Numbered from the stretch's first letter, positions 42,205 to 51,442 are shown. The stretch is DNA of 64,000 nt from Arthrobacter sp. Bi26 (GCF_918697925.1 NZ_CAKKMF010000001.1:1-64000); one strand, 5' to 3'. The notes: generated from the letters alone by a model not told the origin. Numbers and translations: made by a program.

Positions 42205-43199
42205 AGCGCACCGTCCGGTCCGGTCAGGGCTTGTCCGGCCGGGCGGAGCTGGGGGAGGACGTGTTCGGCGAAGACGTCGATAAACGGAGCCTGCTCCTGG
42301 CCCACGAAGTGCAGGTACAGCTCGTCGAATCCGAGGTCCAGATAGGACGCGAGCCATTGGGCGTGCTGCCCGGCATCGGCGGAAACGTTGACGGCCGCCC
42401 GCACCTGGTCCTCCTGGACACCGGCGCTGACGCCGTCGAAATGGGCCGCCGTGGGCAGGTCCCAGGGAATCGGCGGCGCAAAGACGTTGGTGCGCCACTG
42501 CTCCATAGCGATCGCGACGGCCTCGGCCTCTGTCGGTGCCCAGGACAGGTGGACCTGGAGGGCAGCGTTCCCGCGGCCACCGGCGTCCCGGTAGGCCGCC
42601 AGCATGTCCTTCAGCTTTTCCGGCGGCTGGTTCACGGTGACGAGTCCGTCCGCCCAGGCCGCCGCCCGGCGCGCTGTTTTCACGCTCACGGCCGGGGCAA
42701 TGAGCGGCGGCTTGGTCTCCGGGACGTCCCAGATCCGGGCTTGCTCCACCGTGACGAGGCCGTGGTGCGTGACCACGTCGCCGGCGTGGAGCCGGCGGAT
42801 GATGTCGACGCACTCCTCCAGCCGGCGCTGCCGCGTCTCCTTCTGCGGCCAGTGCTCGCCGGTGACGTGCTCGTTCATGTACTCACCGCTGCCCGGCGCC
42901 ATCCAGAAGCGGCCGGGAAACATGTCCGCCAAGGTGGCCGAGGCGTGCGCGATGATCGCCGGGTGGTAGCGCTGCCCGGGCGCCGTCACCACCCCGAAAC
43001 GCAGCCCGGTGGTGGCCAGCGCGGCCCCGAGCCAGGACCAGGCGAAGCCGGAGTGGCCCTGCCGGGCGGACCACGGCTCAATATGGTCCGAGCACATCGC
43101 GGCATCGAAGCCGGCCTGCTCGGCCAGCTGCACGTCCTTGAGGAGGCGGCCGGGGCTGATCTGTTCATGCGAGGCGTGGAACCCAATGGTAGCCATCAC
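42201..43199 (-). CDS. LLM-class flavin/F420-dependent oxidoreductase
   Basis: 332 residues of the luciferase-like monooxygenase fold. The N-terminus ATIGFHASHEQISPGRLLKD and the segment GRFWMAPGSGEYMNEHVTG match the branch that neighbours trehalose synthase-like genes in actinobacteria. It probably uses FMN or F420; the sequence does not settle which. It is first in a two-gene unit with the GH13 protein (GTGA overlap). The oxidised substrate is unknown. Confidence 0.83.
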   Translation of the reverse strand: MMATIGFHASHEQISPGRLLKDVQLAEQAGFDAAMCSDHIEPWSARQGHSGFAWSWLGAALATTGLRFGVVTAPGQRYHPAIIAHASATLADMFPGRFWMAPGSGEYMNEHVTGEHWPQKETRQRRLEECVDIIRRLHAGDVVTHHGLVTVEQARIWDVPETKPPLIAPAVSVKTARRAAAWADGLVTVNQPPEKLKDMLAAYRDAGGRGNAALQVHLSWAPTEAEAVAIAMEQWRTNVFAPPIPWDLPTAAHFDGVSAGVQEDQVRAAVNVSADAGQHAQWLASYLDLGFDELYLHFVGQEQAPFIDVFAEHVLPQLRPAGQALTGPDGAL

Positions 43200-43302
43200 C
43201 CATGTCTACCGTGGGGGCGGGGCCGTGTCGAGGAAACCCTCGTTGGGGAAAGCCCTGCGGCGGGGCTGGCGGTGCCGGGTCCGCGGCGCAAGAATGGGCG
43301 CT

Positions 43303-44388
43303 ATGCGACTGCCGTTGATGCCACCCATTGCGCCCATGCTGGCCAAAGCACTCCCTGCCCTGCCGGTGCCGGACACTGGAAAGGGCTGGCTCTTTGAACC
43401 GAAGTGGGACGGGTTCCGCTCCATCATCTTCCGCGACGGCGACGAGGTGGAGATCGGCAGCCGGAACGGCAAGCCGATGACGCGCTACTTCCCCGAGCTC
43501 GTCGAGGCGCTGAAGACGGAGCTGCCGGAACGCTGCGTGGTGGACGGCGAGATCATCCTGGTGGCGGCCTCGGGGGACCGGCTCGACTTCGATGCGCTCC
43601 AGCAGCGCATCCATCCGGCCGCCAGCCGGGTGAAGCTGCTCGCGGGACAGACCCCGGCGCGTTTCGTGGCGTTCGACCTGCTCGCCCTCGGCGACGAGGA
43701 CCTCACCGGAAAACCCTTCGCCGAGCGCCGGCGGGAGCTCGAACGCGCACTCGCGGCCAGCGCGGCCCCGGTCCACCTGACGGCCGCGACTTCCGACCGG
43801 GACACGGCGCAGCGCTGGTTCCGGCAGTTCGAGGGCGCCGGACTTGACGGCATCGTGGCCAAGACGCTGGAGGGCACCTACCAGCCGGACAAGCGCGCGA
43901 TGGTCAAGGTCAAGCATGAGCGGACGGCGGACTGCGTGCTCGCCGGATACCGCGTGCACACCTCCGGTCCGGACCGGATCGGCTCGCTGTTGCTGGGGCT
44001 CTACGACGACGCCGGGGTGCTGGCGAATGTCGGCGTGGTGGGCGCCTTCCCGATGGCACGGCGCCAGGAGCTGTTTGCCGAGCTGCAGGAGCTGGTCACC
44101 GGTTTCGAGGACCACCCCTGGGCCTGGGCCCGGCAGGAGGAGGGGGCGCGGACCCCGCGGAATGCCCAGGGAAGCCGGTGGAGCGGCGGCAAGGACCTGT
44201 CCTTCACCCCGCTCCGGCCCGAGCGCGTGGTGGAAGTGAAGTACGACCACATGGAGGGCGAACGGTTCCGACACACTGCCCAGTTCGTGCGCTGGCGTCC
44301 GGACCGGGATCCGCACTCCTGCACCTATGACCAGCTGGAGGAGCCGGTGAAGTTCGATCTCGCCGCGGTGCTGGGCGCCGTACGCTAA
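43303..44388 (+). CDS. ligC: ATP-dependent DNA ligase, LigC type
   Basis: 361 residues. The adenylated lysine is K34 in FEPKWDGFRS; further nucleotidyltransferase motifs are SRNGKPMTRYFPEL, DGEIIL and GIVAKTLEGTYQPDKR, followed by an OB-fold domain. The size and layout match stand-alone bacterial LigC, used in repair rather than replication. ATG 43303 is chosen; an ATG at 43294 is in frame too. It is convergent with the MHS transporter across a strong hairpin. No Ku gene is in the window. Confidence 0.88.
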   Translation: MRLPLMPPIAPMLAKALPALPVPDTGKGWLFEPKWDGFRSIIFRDGDEVEIGSRNGKPMTRYFPELVEALKTELPERCVVDGEIILVAASGDRLDFDALQQRIHPAASRVKLLAGQTPARFVAFDLLALGDEDLTGKPFAERRRELERALAASAAPVHLTAATSDRDTAQRWFRQFEGAGLDGIVAKTLEGTYQPDKRAMVKVKHERTADCVLAGYRVHTSGPDRIGSLLLGLYDDAGVLANVGVVGAFPMARRQELFAELQELVTGFEDHPWAWARQEEGARTPRNAQGSRWSGGKDLSFTPLRPERVVEVKYDHMEGERFRHTAQFVRWRPDRDPHSCTYDQLEEPVKFDLAAVLGAVR

Positions 44389-44427
44389 GGCCCAAACCTA
44401 ACCTGAGACGACGCAATAGCGCCTTTA

Positions 44428-44466
44428 ACGACGCGGCCCGCCCCCAAAGGGACGGGCCGCCGTCGT
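44428..44466. terminator. Bidirectional terminator hairpin
   Basis: ACGACGCGGCCCGCCC (44428-44443) pairs with GGGACGGGCCGCCGTCGT (44449-44466), nearly perfect, loop about 5 nt. It lies between the convergent ligase and MHS transporter genes. Confidence 0.7.
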
Positions 44467-44503
44467 GCGGTGCGGAACTGCCGGCCGAGCGCCGGGCGGG
44501 AAC

Positions 44504-45823
44504 CTAGTGCTGCTGGCCGAGCTCCCGGGTGGGGACCTTGAACGTCTCCTTGGCCGTCAGTGCCGCGACGGTGGCGATCAGGCAGATGATGCCGGTGAAG
44601 ATGCTGATCTGGACCCAGCCGCCGGACTGGATGCCGCCCATGGCCGCGACGATCGCCGGGGCGAAACCGGCCATCAGGAAGCCAAGCTGCGTACCGATCG
44701 CGAGGCCGGAGAAGCGGACGTTGGTGGTGAACATCTCGGCGTAGAAGGAGGGCCAGACCGCGTTGGCCGCAGCGTAGCCGAACGAGAAGAACCCGATTGC
44801 CGCGAGGAACATCAGAGGGACACTGCCGGATTCGAGGCTCAGCAGGAAGACCGGGGTCAGGACCGCGCTGGACAGTGCGCCATAGATGAAGACCGGTTTG
44901 CGGCCGATCTTGTCCGCGAGCATGCCGAACAGCGGCTGGGTGCCCAGGGCCATGAAGTTGGCGCCCACCACGAGCCAGAGGGTGGTGGTGCCGTCCACGC
45001 CGGCGACGTTCTTGGCGTAGCTGATGGCCAGGGTGCCGAAGACGGTGGACACGGCGGCGATGAAGGCGCAGGCGATGACGCGGAGGACATCGCGCCAGTG
45101 GTCCTTGAGGAGGTCGGCCACCGGGAGCTTGGAGATCTGCTTGGTCTTCTGGGCTTCCTCGAACGCCGGGGGCTCGTGCAGGGTGCGGCGGATGAAGAAC
45201 GCGATCAGCACAACCACGGCGCTGAGCCAGAACGGGATGCGCCAGCCGATGGTGTATTTGATCTCATCGGGCAGGGCCAGTACGGGGATGAACACGAGGG
45301 CGGCGAGGATCTGGCCGCCCTGGGTTCCGGTCAGGGTCCAGGAGGTGAAGAACGAGCGGCGGTTGTCCGGGGCGTGCTCGAGCGTCATGGAGGAGGCGCC
45401 GGCCTGCTCGCCGGCTGCGGACAGGCCCTGGCAGAGCCGTGCCAGCACCAGAAGTGCCGGGGCCCACCAGCCGACCGTGTCGAAGTCCGGGAGACAGCCG
45501 ATAACGAAAGTGGCGGCACCCATCAGCAGCAGCGTGAACATGAGGACCTTCCGGCGTCCAATCCTGTCGCCGAAGTGGCCGAGGATGACCGCGCCGACCG
45601 GACGGGCCACGTAGGCGAAGCCGAAGGTCGCGAAGGACATGATGGCCGCATTGGTGTCCGCATCGGGGAAGAAAACGTGCGGGAAGATCAGTGCCGCTGC
45701 GGAACCGAAGATGAAGAAGTCGTAATACTCGACGGCGCTGCCCAGGAAGCTGGCAAGGGCCGCCTTCTTCGGCGTCCCTCCTGTGACGGTACCCGGCGTC
45801 GTGGACGGGACAGTGTGGCTCAT
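44504..45823 (-). CDS. MHS-family MFS transporter, probable shikimate/aromatic acid symporter
   Basis: 439 residues with 12 predicted helices. MHS hallmarks are FLGSAVEYYDFFIFG in helix 1 and GHFGDRIGRRKVL in the following loop. It is divergent from an IclR regulator and lies next to the shikimate/protocatechuate operon, so import of shikimate, quinate or protocatechuate is likely; the exact substrate is inferred. Palindromes in the shared 200-nt gap would control it. It is a second MHS gene, unlike the one at 2075. Confidence 0.87.
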   Translation of the reverse strand: MSHTVPSTTPGTVTGGTPKKAALASFLGSAVEYYDFFIFGSAAALIFPHVFFPDADTNAAIMSFATFGFAYVARPVGAVILGHFGDRIGRRKVLMFTLLLMGAATFVIGCLPDFDTVGWWAPALLVLARLCQGLSAAGEQAGASSMTLEHAPDNRRSFFTSWTLTGTQGGQILAALVFIPVLALPDEIKYTIGWRIPFWLSAVVVLIAFFIRRTLHEPPAFEEAQKTKQISKLPVADLLKDHWRDVLRVIACAFIAAVSTVFGTLAISYAKNVAGVDGTTTLWLVVGANFMALGTQPLFGMLADKIGRKPVFIYGALSSAVLTPVFLLSLESGSVPLMFLAAIGFFSFGYAAANAVWPSFYAEMFTTNVRFSGLAIGTQLGFLMAGFAPAIVAAMGGIQSGGWVQISIFTGIICLIATVAALTAKETFKVPTRELGQQH

Positions 45824-45953
45824 GGTGTTCCTTTGGTGTGACGACGTTGTCGCGGATGGATCAGGAAGGTCTCGACTGCCGCTTGCTTAAGTGTGGTGCA
45901 GCCGGAGGTCCGTGGAAAGACCAGGATTAGTAGCCACATGGTGGAAGCTACTT

Positions 45954-45988
45954 TTGCGATATAGCAATCATGACTGTGAGCACAGTCA
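45954..45988. promoter_or_regulatory. Operator palindromes in the transporter-IclR gap
   Basis: TGACTGTG-AG-CACAGTCA (45971-45988) is a perfect 8-bp inverted repeat. TTGC...GCAA (45954-45967) precedes it as a looser palindrome. Both are between the divergent MHS transporter and IclR genes and are good candidates for IclR binding. Confidence 0.55.
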
Positions 45989-46048
45989 CTTGTCAAGAAA
46001 AATAATCACCATCTAGAAATAGCTCTCACTATGTGGGAATATCAGTAC

Positions 46049-46891
46049 ATGAGTGTGAATCAAGCCACAGATACGCCCGCCGCTTCCGGGTATCCCGGGG
46101 AAGCCCCTGCAAAGCCGGCCAAAGCCGCCAGGGAGGACTCGAGGACGGACATGGTGGGCAAGGCGCTGGGCCTGCTGGTCCTCCTGGGCGACGAGCCGCG
46201 CGGCGCCAGTGCCGCGGACATTTCCCGCCGGGCGGATCTGCCGTTCAGCACCACCTACCGCCTGCTCGGGTCCCTGACGCGGGACGGCTTCGTGGACTAT
46301 GAGCCGGACGGCCGCCGCTACCACCTGGGGCTGCGGGTGTTCCAGCTCGGCCAGCGCGTTTCCAACCATCACGGCTTCGCGGGTACGGCCCTGCCCATCC
46401 TGCGGCGGGTCACCGAGGAAACGGGCGAGGCGACCATCCTCTCCGTGCGCGACGGCCTCCACCACCTGACGGTGAACAAGGTGGACGGCCCGCAGACCTT
46501 CCGGGTCACGAGCGACCCCGGGCATCTCGGGGCCCTGCACACCACCTCGGTGGGCAAGGCGCTGGTGGCGTTCGCCGATGACGCCACCCGCGTCCAGCTC
46601 GTCGACGAGCTGCCCCTGGAACCGCTGACGGCGCTCTCCATCACCGACCGCGAGGCTTTCCGGGCGGAAATCGAGCAGGTCCGGCGCCAGGGCTACGCGA
46701 CCATGGACGAGGAAAACGAGCTCGGCATGCGCGCCGTCGCCGTCCCGGTCTTCAACGCCCAGGGGCACGCCTTCGCCTCCCTTGCCACGGCAGTTCCGGT
46801 GTTCCGCCTCAGCATGGAGTCCCTGGTGGCCCTTGTGCCGTTGCTTCAGGCGGCGGCCGCCGAGCTGTCGGCCCGGCTGCCCCAGCGGTGA
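46049..46891 (+). CDS. IclR family regulator (transporter-linked)
   Basis: About 280 residues. The N-terminal winged helix (ASAADISRRADLPFSTTYRLL) follows a Pro/Ala-rich leader, and the C-terminal IclR effector domain includes LGALHTTSVGKALVAF and ENELGMRAVAVPVF. ATG 46049 (MSVNQ) is chosen; ATG 46031 is also in frame. Divergent from the MHS transporter and upstream of the shikimate operon, it is a likely local regulator sensing shikimate, quinate or protocatechuate. Confidence 0.87.
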   Translation: MSVNQATDTPAASGYPGEAPAKPAKAAREDSRTDMVGKALGLLVLLGDEPRGASAADISRRADLPFSTTYRLLGSLTRDGFVDYEPDGRRYHLGLRVFQLGQRVSNHHGFAGTALPILRRVTEETGEATILSVRDGLHHLTVNKVDGPQTFRVTSDPGHLGALHTTSVGKALVAFADDATRVQLVDELPLEPLTALSITDREAFRAEIEQVRRQGYATMDEENELGMRAVAVPVFNAQGHAFASLATAVPVFRLSMESLVALVPLLQAAAAELSARLPQR

Positions 46892-46925
46892 CGGCCCGAC
46901 GCCGGAGCCACCGCCGTAACAATAA

Positions 46926-46940
46926 GTTCGTCATTCGAAC
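46926..46940 (+). promoter_or_regulatory. Inverted repeat in the shikimate operon promoter region
   Basis: GTTCG (46926-46930) and CGAAC (46936-46940) are perfect arms 5 nt apart, about 110 nt before the first gene of the catabolic operon. One of the two IclR proteins could bind here; this is inference. Confidence 0.4.
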
Positions 46941-47051
46941 AACAGTGCAACATGTGAACAAAGTCTGTAATGTAATCCCTGTCACCCGGGCCGCCGGAGA
47001 TGCCGCAAGCGTCCCAGCCCGCCGAGTGCCGTTGTCAAAGGAGCTAACCGG

Positions 47052-47933
47052 ATGAGCAATCGAGCAGAGTCCTTCCTCGTGGGCCTCGTGGGAGACGGCG
47101 TCATGCCCTCCCTCACGCCCTACATGCACGAACGCGAAGGCGACGTGCAGGGCCTCCGGTACCTCTACCGCCCCATCGACCTCACCGAACTCGGCCTGCC
47201 CGGCCAGGCCGTGGGGGAGCTGCTCGCCGGCGCCCGGAGCCTCGGGTTCAACGGATTGAACATCACGCACCCCTGCAAGCAGCTCGTGCTCGACTACCTC
47301 GACGAAGTCTCCGCAGACGCCCGGCGCCTCGGCGCCGTCAACACCGTGGTCATCCGCGAGGGCCGCTTCATTGGCTACAACACCGACTTTTCCGGCTTCG
47401 CGGCGGCGCTGGCCTCCGGGCTCCCCGGCGCCACCCTGGACCGCGTGGTGCAGCTGGGCGCCGGCGGCGCCGGTTCCGCCGTCGCCTACGCCTTGCTCAC
47501 TGCGGGAGTCCGCGAACTGGACCTCGTGGACACCGACGCGGCGCGCTGCGCCGCCCGGGCGGCCGAGCTCGCCGGATTCTTCCCGGACCGGACCGTCACT
47601 GCCCGGACGACGGCGGAGCTCCCGCAGCTCATGCCGCAGGCCGACGGCCTGGTGCACTGCACCCCCGTGGGCATGGCCGCCCACCCGGGCGTTCCGCTGG
47701 ACATGTCCCTCGTGGAGTCCCGGCACTGGGTGGCCGACATCGTGTACCGGCCGATCGAAACCGAGCTTGTCCGCGAGGCGCGCGCCAAGGGCTGCGATGT
47801 GCTCGACGGCGGCCGGATGGCCGTGGGCCAGGCGGCGGACGCCTTCCGGATCTTCACCGGGCGCCAGGCCGATGCCGACCGCATGCGCTCCCACTTCCTG
47901 GAACTTGTGGCCGCGGAAGAAGTGGCCGCCTGA
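47052..47933 (+). CDS. Quinate/shikimate dehydrogenase
   Basis: 293 residues, AroE fold. The substrate domain has SLTPYMHEREGDVQG, a catalytic Lys in NITHPCK (K76) and Asp in YNTDF (D112). The Rossmann motif is LGAGGAGSAVAY, followed by an acidic residue in LVDTD that favours NAD. The SLTPxMHExEGD and NITHPxK variants are those of catabolic quinate/shikimate dehydrogenases (QsuD type), not biosynthetic AroE. It oxidises shikimate to 3-dehydroshikimate (and possibly quinate to 3-dehydroquinate). AAAGGAG is upstream. First gene of the operon. Confidence 0.87.
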   Translation: MSNRAESFLVGLVGDGVMPSLTPYMHEREGDVQGLRYLYRPIDLTELGLPGQAVGELLAGARSLGFNGLNITHPCKQLVLDYLDEVSADARRLGAVNTVVIREGRFIGYNTDFSGFAAALASGLPGATLDRVVQLGAGGAGSAVAYALLTAGVRELDLVDTDAARCAARAAELAGFFPDRTVTARTTAELPQLMPQADGLVHCTPVGMAAHPGVPLDMSLVESRHWVADIVYRPIETELVREARAKGCDVLDGGRMAVGQAADAFRIFTGRQADADRMRSHFLELVAAEEVAA

Positions 47934-49921
47934 TGCGCACCGGAATCGCCACCGTCTGCCTCGCCGGCACCCTGCGGGAAAAAATGCAGGCCTGCGCCGT
48001 GGCCGGCTTCGACGGGATCGAAATCTTCGAACAGGACCTCGTGACGTCCCCGCTGAGCCCGGAGGACGTCCGGAAACTGGCCGCCGACCTCGGCCTGAAC
48101 CTGGACCTCTACCAGCCCTTCCGCGACTTCGACAGTGTTCCCGAGGACTTGCTCGCCGCCAACCTTCGCCGCGCGGATGCCAAGTTCAGGCTCATGTCCC
48201 GCCTGGGCATGGACACCATGCTGCTCTGTTCCAACGTCGGCACGGCCACGATCGACGACGACGATCTCCGGGCAACCCAGCTCTCCCGGCTCGCGCACCT
48301 CGCGGGTGAACACGGCGTCAAGGTCGCCTATGAGGCCCTCGCCTGGGGCAAGTACGTCAACGACTACGAGGACGCCCACCGGCTGGTCGACATGGTGGAC
48401 CACCCCAACCTGGGCACCTGCCTGGACTCCTTCCACATCCTCTCCCGGGACTGGGACACCGCGCCGATCGAGGCCTTCAACCCGGAGAAGATCTTCTTCG
48501 TGCAGGTCGCCGATGCCCCCAAGCTGTCCATGGACGTGCTGTCCTGGAGCCGGCACTACCGGGTGTTTCCGGGTGAGGGCCAGTTCGAGCTCGCCAAGTT
48601 CATGGGCCACGTGGTCCGCGCCGGCTACACCGGGCCGGTGTCGCTGGAGGTGTTCAACGACGTCTTCCGCCAGTCCGACGTCGAACGCACCGCCGTCGAT
48701 GCCATGCGGTCGCTGATCTGGCTCGAAGAGCAAAGCGCCGCCTGGCTAGAGGCAAACCCGGCCCCCGCCGAAGGCGAGGAGGCCAGCAAGGCGGCCGGCC
48801 CCGCGGCCCGGCGCCGCTACCCCATGGAGCTCGCCACGCTACCCCGGGTGGCCGAGCCCGCCGGCTTCAACTTCGCCGAGGTCCGCGCAGGGGACACCGC
48901 CGGCCTGGAAACCCTGCTCGGCCAGCTGGGGTTTGCGTTTAACGGGCGGCATCGGACCAAGGACGTGCAATTGTGGACCATGGGCCACGCCCGCGTGATC
49001 ATCAATGAAGAACCGGCCACCGCCGCCGGTGCTGCCCTCCAGCAGGCTCCCGCCGCCGCTGCCATTTCCGTTGCCATTTCTGCCGTGGGCTTTGACGTCG
49101 ACTCTCCCGTCATCGCCGCCGCCCGCGCCCAGCAGCTCAAGGCTCCCGCGGTGCCGCGCAAGAGCCAGGCCAATGAGGAAGTCTTCCAGGGCTTCGCCGC
49201 GCCGGACTCCACCGAAATCTTCCTCTGCCAGGGCAGCCCGGACGGCACCGCCGCGTGGACCCGGGAATTCGGCGACGGACCGGGCGTCCCCGCGGAGGAT
49301 CGGGCCGGCAACCCGGGCGCCGTGATCGACCACGTCAACCTCGCCCAGCCGTGGCAGCACTTCGACGAGGCCGTGCTCTTCTACACCAGCGCGCTTGCGC
49401 TGGAGCCGCAGCCGTTCGCCGAGGTGGCCAGCCCCACCGGGCTGGTCCGGTCCCAGGTGATGCTCACGCAGGACCGGGGCGTCCGCCTGGTGCTGAACCT
49501 GGCGCCGCTGCTGCAGCAGGAGGGCCCCACCGGCGCGTCGGAACCCGGCGCGTCCGGGACCGGCCACCGCCGCACCTACCAGGAGCACGTGGCGTTCGCC
49601 GTGGATGACCTCGTGGCCACTGCCCGGGCGGCACGGGACCGCGGACTGGACTTCCTGCGGATCCCGGCGAACTACTACGAGGACCTCGATGCCCGGTTCG
49701 AGCTGGAGCCGGAATTCCTGGCCACGCTCCGCGAGCTCAACCTGCTCTATGACCGCGATGCCGACGGCGAATTCCTGCATTTCTACACGGCCACGGTGGG
49801 CAGCGTGTTCTTCGAAATGGTGGAACGCCGCGGCGCCTACGACGGCTACGGCGCCCCGAACGCCCCGGTGCGGCACGCCGTCCAGTACGACCATCTGCAC
49901 CACCTGACCCGCACTTCCTGA
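47933..49921 (+). CDS. 3-Dehydroshikimate dehydratase fused to HPPD-like domain
   Basis: 662 residues. The N-terminal TIM barrel (~1-285) has the metal ligands E134 (YEALAWG), D165 (CLDSFHIL), Q191 (FVQVADAP) and E239 (SLEVFND), as in QuiC/QsuB dehydratases. The C-terminal half is a 4-hydroxyphenylpyruvate dioxygenase-like vicinal-oxygen-chelate domain with H467, H552 and E628 placed as the iron triad. It converts 3-dehydroshikimate to protocatechuate; the role of the C-terminal domain is uncertain. Its ATG shares one base with the upstream stop. Confidence 0.87.
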   Translation: MRTGIATVCLAGTLREKMQACAVAGFDGIEIFEQDLVTSPLSPEDVRKLAADLGLNLDLYQPFRDFDSVPEDLLAANLRRADAKFRLMSRLGMDTMLLCSNVGTATIDDDDLRATQLSRLAHLAGEHGVKVAYEALAWGKYVNDYEDAHRLVDMVDHPNLGTCLDSFHILSRDWDTAPIEAFNPEKIFFVQVADAPKLSMDVLSWSRHYRVFPGEGQFELAKFMGHVVRAGYTGPVSLEVFNDVFRQSDVERTAVDAMRSLIWLEEQSAAWLEANPAPAEGEEASKAAGPAARRRYPMELATLPRVAEPAGFNFAEVRAGDTAGLETLLGQLGFAFNGRHRTKDVQLWTMGHARVIINEEPATAAGAALQQAPAAAAISVAISAVGFDVDSPVIAAARAQQLKAPAVPRKSQANEEVFQGFAAPDSTEIFLCQGSPDGTAAWTREFGDGPGVPAEDRAGNPGAVIDHVNLAQPWQHFDEAVLFYTSALALEPQPFAEVASPTGLVRSQVMLTQDRGVRLVLNLAPLLQQEGPTGASEPGASGTGHRRTYQEHVAFAVDDLVATARAARDRGLDFLRIPANYYEDLDARFELEPEFLATLRELNLLYDRDADGEFLHFYTATVGSVFFEMVERRGAYDGYGAPNAPVRHAVQYDHLHHLTRTS

Positions 49922-49962
49922 CCCCATCCGAACAACAAACACACCAAGGAAAGGAGGCTGCT

Positions 49963-50859
49963 GTGCCTGAAGAAATCAACCTCGACATCTACAATGCCGA
50001 CCCGATCACCGAGGACGTGTCCGACGAAGCCACGGAGGCCGCACCAAAGACGTATGCGCCGCTCGACGCCGCCGCTGAGTCGCAGGCGGACCTCAGCGCC
50101 GAGATGAAGGCGATCGGCGAGGCCTACGCGCAGGCCCTCAAAAACGGAGCCCCGGCCGAAACCCAGCCGCGGCTCGACTACGCGCCGTACCGCAGCAGCG
50201 TCCTGCGCCACCCCACCAAGGACCTGCACCACGCGGACCCGGAAACCATCGAACTCTACTCGCCGGCGTTCGGGCACATGGACGTCCACGCGCTGGAAGC
50301 GGACCTGACCATCGCGCACAACGGCGAGCCGCTGGGCGAACGCATCGTGGTCTCCGGCCGCGTGCTCGACGGCGACGGCCGCCCCGTGGCCGGCCAGCTT
50401 GTGGAGATTTGGCAGGCGAACTCCGCCGGCCGCTACATCCACAAGCGGGACCAGCACCCGGCACCGCTGGACCCCAACTTCACCGGCGTCGGCCGCTGCA
50501 TCACGGGCGCCGACGGCTCCTACAGCTTCACCACCATCAAGCCCGGCGCCTACCCGTGGAAGAACCACCTCAATGCCTGGCGCCCGGCCCACATCCACTT
50601 CTCCCTGTTCGGGCAGGAGTTCACCCAGCGGATCGTCACCCAGATGTACTTCCCCGGTGACCAGCTGTTCCCGCTGGACCCGATCTACCAGTCGATCGTG
50701 GACCAGGACGCCCGCGACCGGCTCGTGGCCACCTACAACCACGAGCAGACCAAACCCGAATGGGCTCTGGCCTACAACTGGGACATTGTCCTGACCGGGT
50801 CCAAGCGGACCTGGACCGAAAACCAGGCATTGGGCGCAGGAGGCGACGAGAATGAATAG
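49963..50859 (+). CDS. pcaH: Protocatechuate 3,4-dioxygenase beta subunit
   Basis: 298 residues, with the catalytic iron ligands Y158 (GRYIHK), Y197 (GAYPW), H210 and H212 (AHIHFS). Numbering is shifted by exactly 50 from the Pseudomonas enzyme, so ~50 extra acidic/Ala-rich residues are added at the N-terminus. GTG 49963 with AAAGGAGG just upstream supports the long form. With PcaG it cleaves protocatechuate to 3-carboxymuconate. It follows the dehydratase by 41 nt. Confidence 0.94.
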   Translation: MPEEINLDIYNADPITEDVSDEATEAAPKTYAPLDAAAESQADLSAEMKAIGEAYAQALKNGAPAETQPRLDYAPYRSSVLRHPTKDLHHADPETIELYSPAFGHMDVHALEADLTIAHNGEPLGERIVVSGRVLDGDGRPVAGQLVEIWQANSAGRYIHKRDQHPAPLDPNFTGVGRCITGADGSYSFTTIKPGAYPWKNHLNAWRPAHIHFSLFGQEFTQRIVTQMYFPGDQLFPLDPIYQSIVDQDARDRLVATYNHEQTKPEWALAYNWDIVLTGSKRTWTENQALGAGGDENE

Positions 50860-50866
50860 GAGCGCC

Positions 50867-51442
50867 ATGAGTAAACTCACCCCGACGCCGGGCCAGACTG
50901 TGGGGCCGTTCTACGGCTACGCCCTGCCCTACACCAAGGACCGCGAGCTCCTGGCCCCCGGCTCCCCGGGCTCCATCCGGCTCCAGGGCACCGTCTATGA
51001 CGGCGCCGGGCACCCGATCCCGGACGCGATCCTGGAGATCTGGCAGGCCGACGCGGACGGCAACGTTCCGCACCGCACGGGCTCCCTGGTCCGCGACGGC
51101 TACACCTTCACCGGCTTCGGCCGCAGCGCCGTGGGCAACACCGGCGTCTTCACCTTCACCACGGTGAATCCCGGCCCCACCGAGGAGGGCGCGGCGCCGT
51201 TCATCGCCGTCGCCGTCTTTGCCCGGGGCCTGATGAACCGCCTGTTCACCCGCGTCTACCTGCCGGAGGACGAGGAAGCCCTGGCCAAGGATCCGCTGCT
51301 CAGCTCGCTCGAGCCGGACCGCCGCCGGTCCCTGATCGCGCGCCGGGATCCCGACGGCGGACTGACCTGGGACATCCGCCTCCAGGGCGAGGGCGAGACG
51401 GTGTTCCTGGATTTCAGCGACGCCGAGGGTGCCTCGAAGTGA
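50867..51442 (+). CDS. pcaG: Protocatechuate 3,4-dioxygenase alpha subunit
   Basis: 191 residues. The start MSKLTPTPGQTVGPFYGYAL and the strand LEIWQADADGNVPH are typical of PcaG. It lacks the tyrosine and histidine ligands of the catalytic beta subunit, as expected, and completes the active site at the dimer interface. ATG 50867 is preferred (AGGAG 5 nt upstream); ATG 50852 is in frame and overlaps pcaH. Confidence 0.94.
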   Translation: MSKLTPTPGQTVGPFYGYALPYTKDRELLAPGSPGSIRLQGTVYDGAGHPIPDAILEIWQADADGNVPHRTGSLVRDGYTFTGFGRSAVGNTGVFTFTTVNPGPTEEGAAPFIAVAVFARGLMNRLFTRVYLPEDEEALAKDPLLSSLEPDRRRSLIARRDPDGGLTWDIRLQGEGETVFLDFSDAEGASK

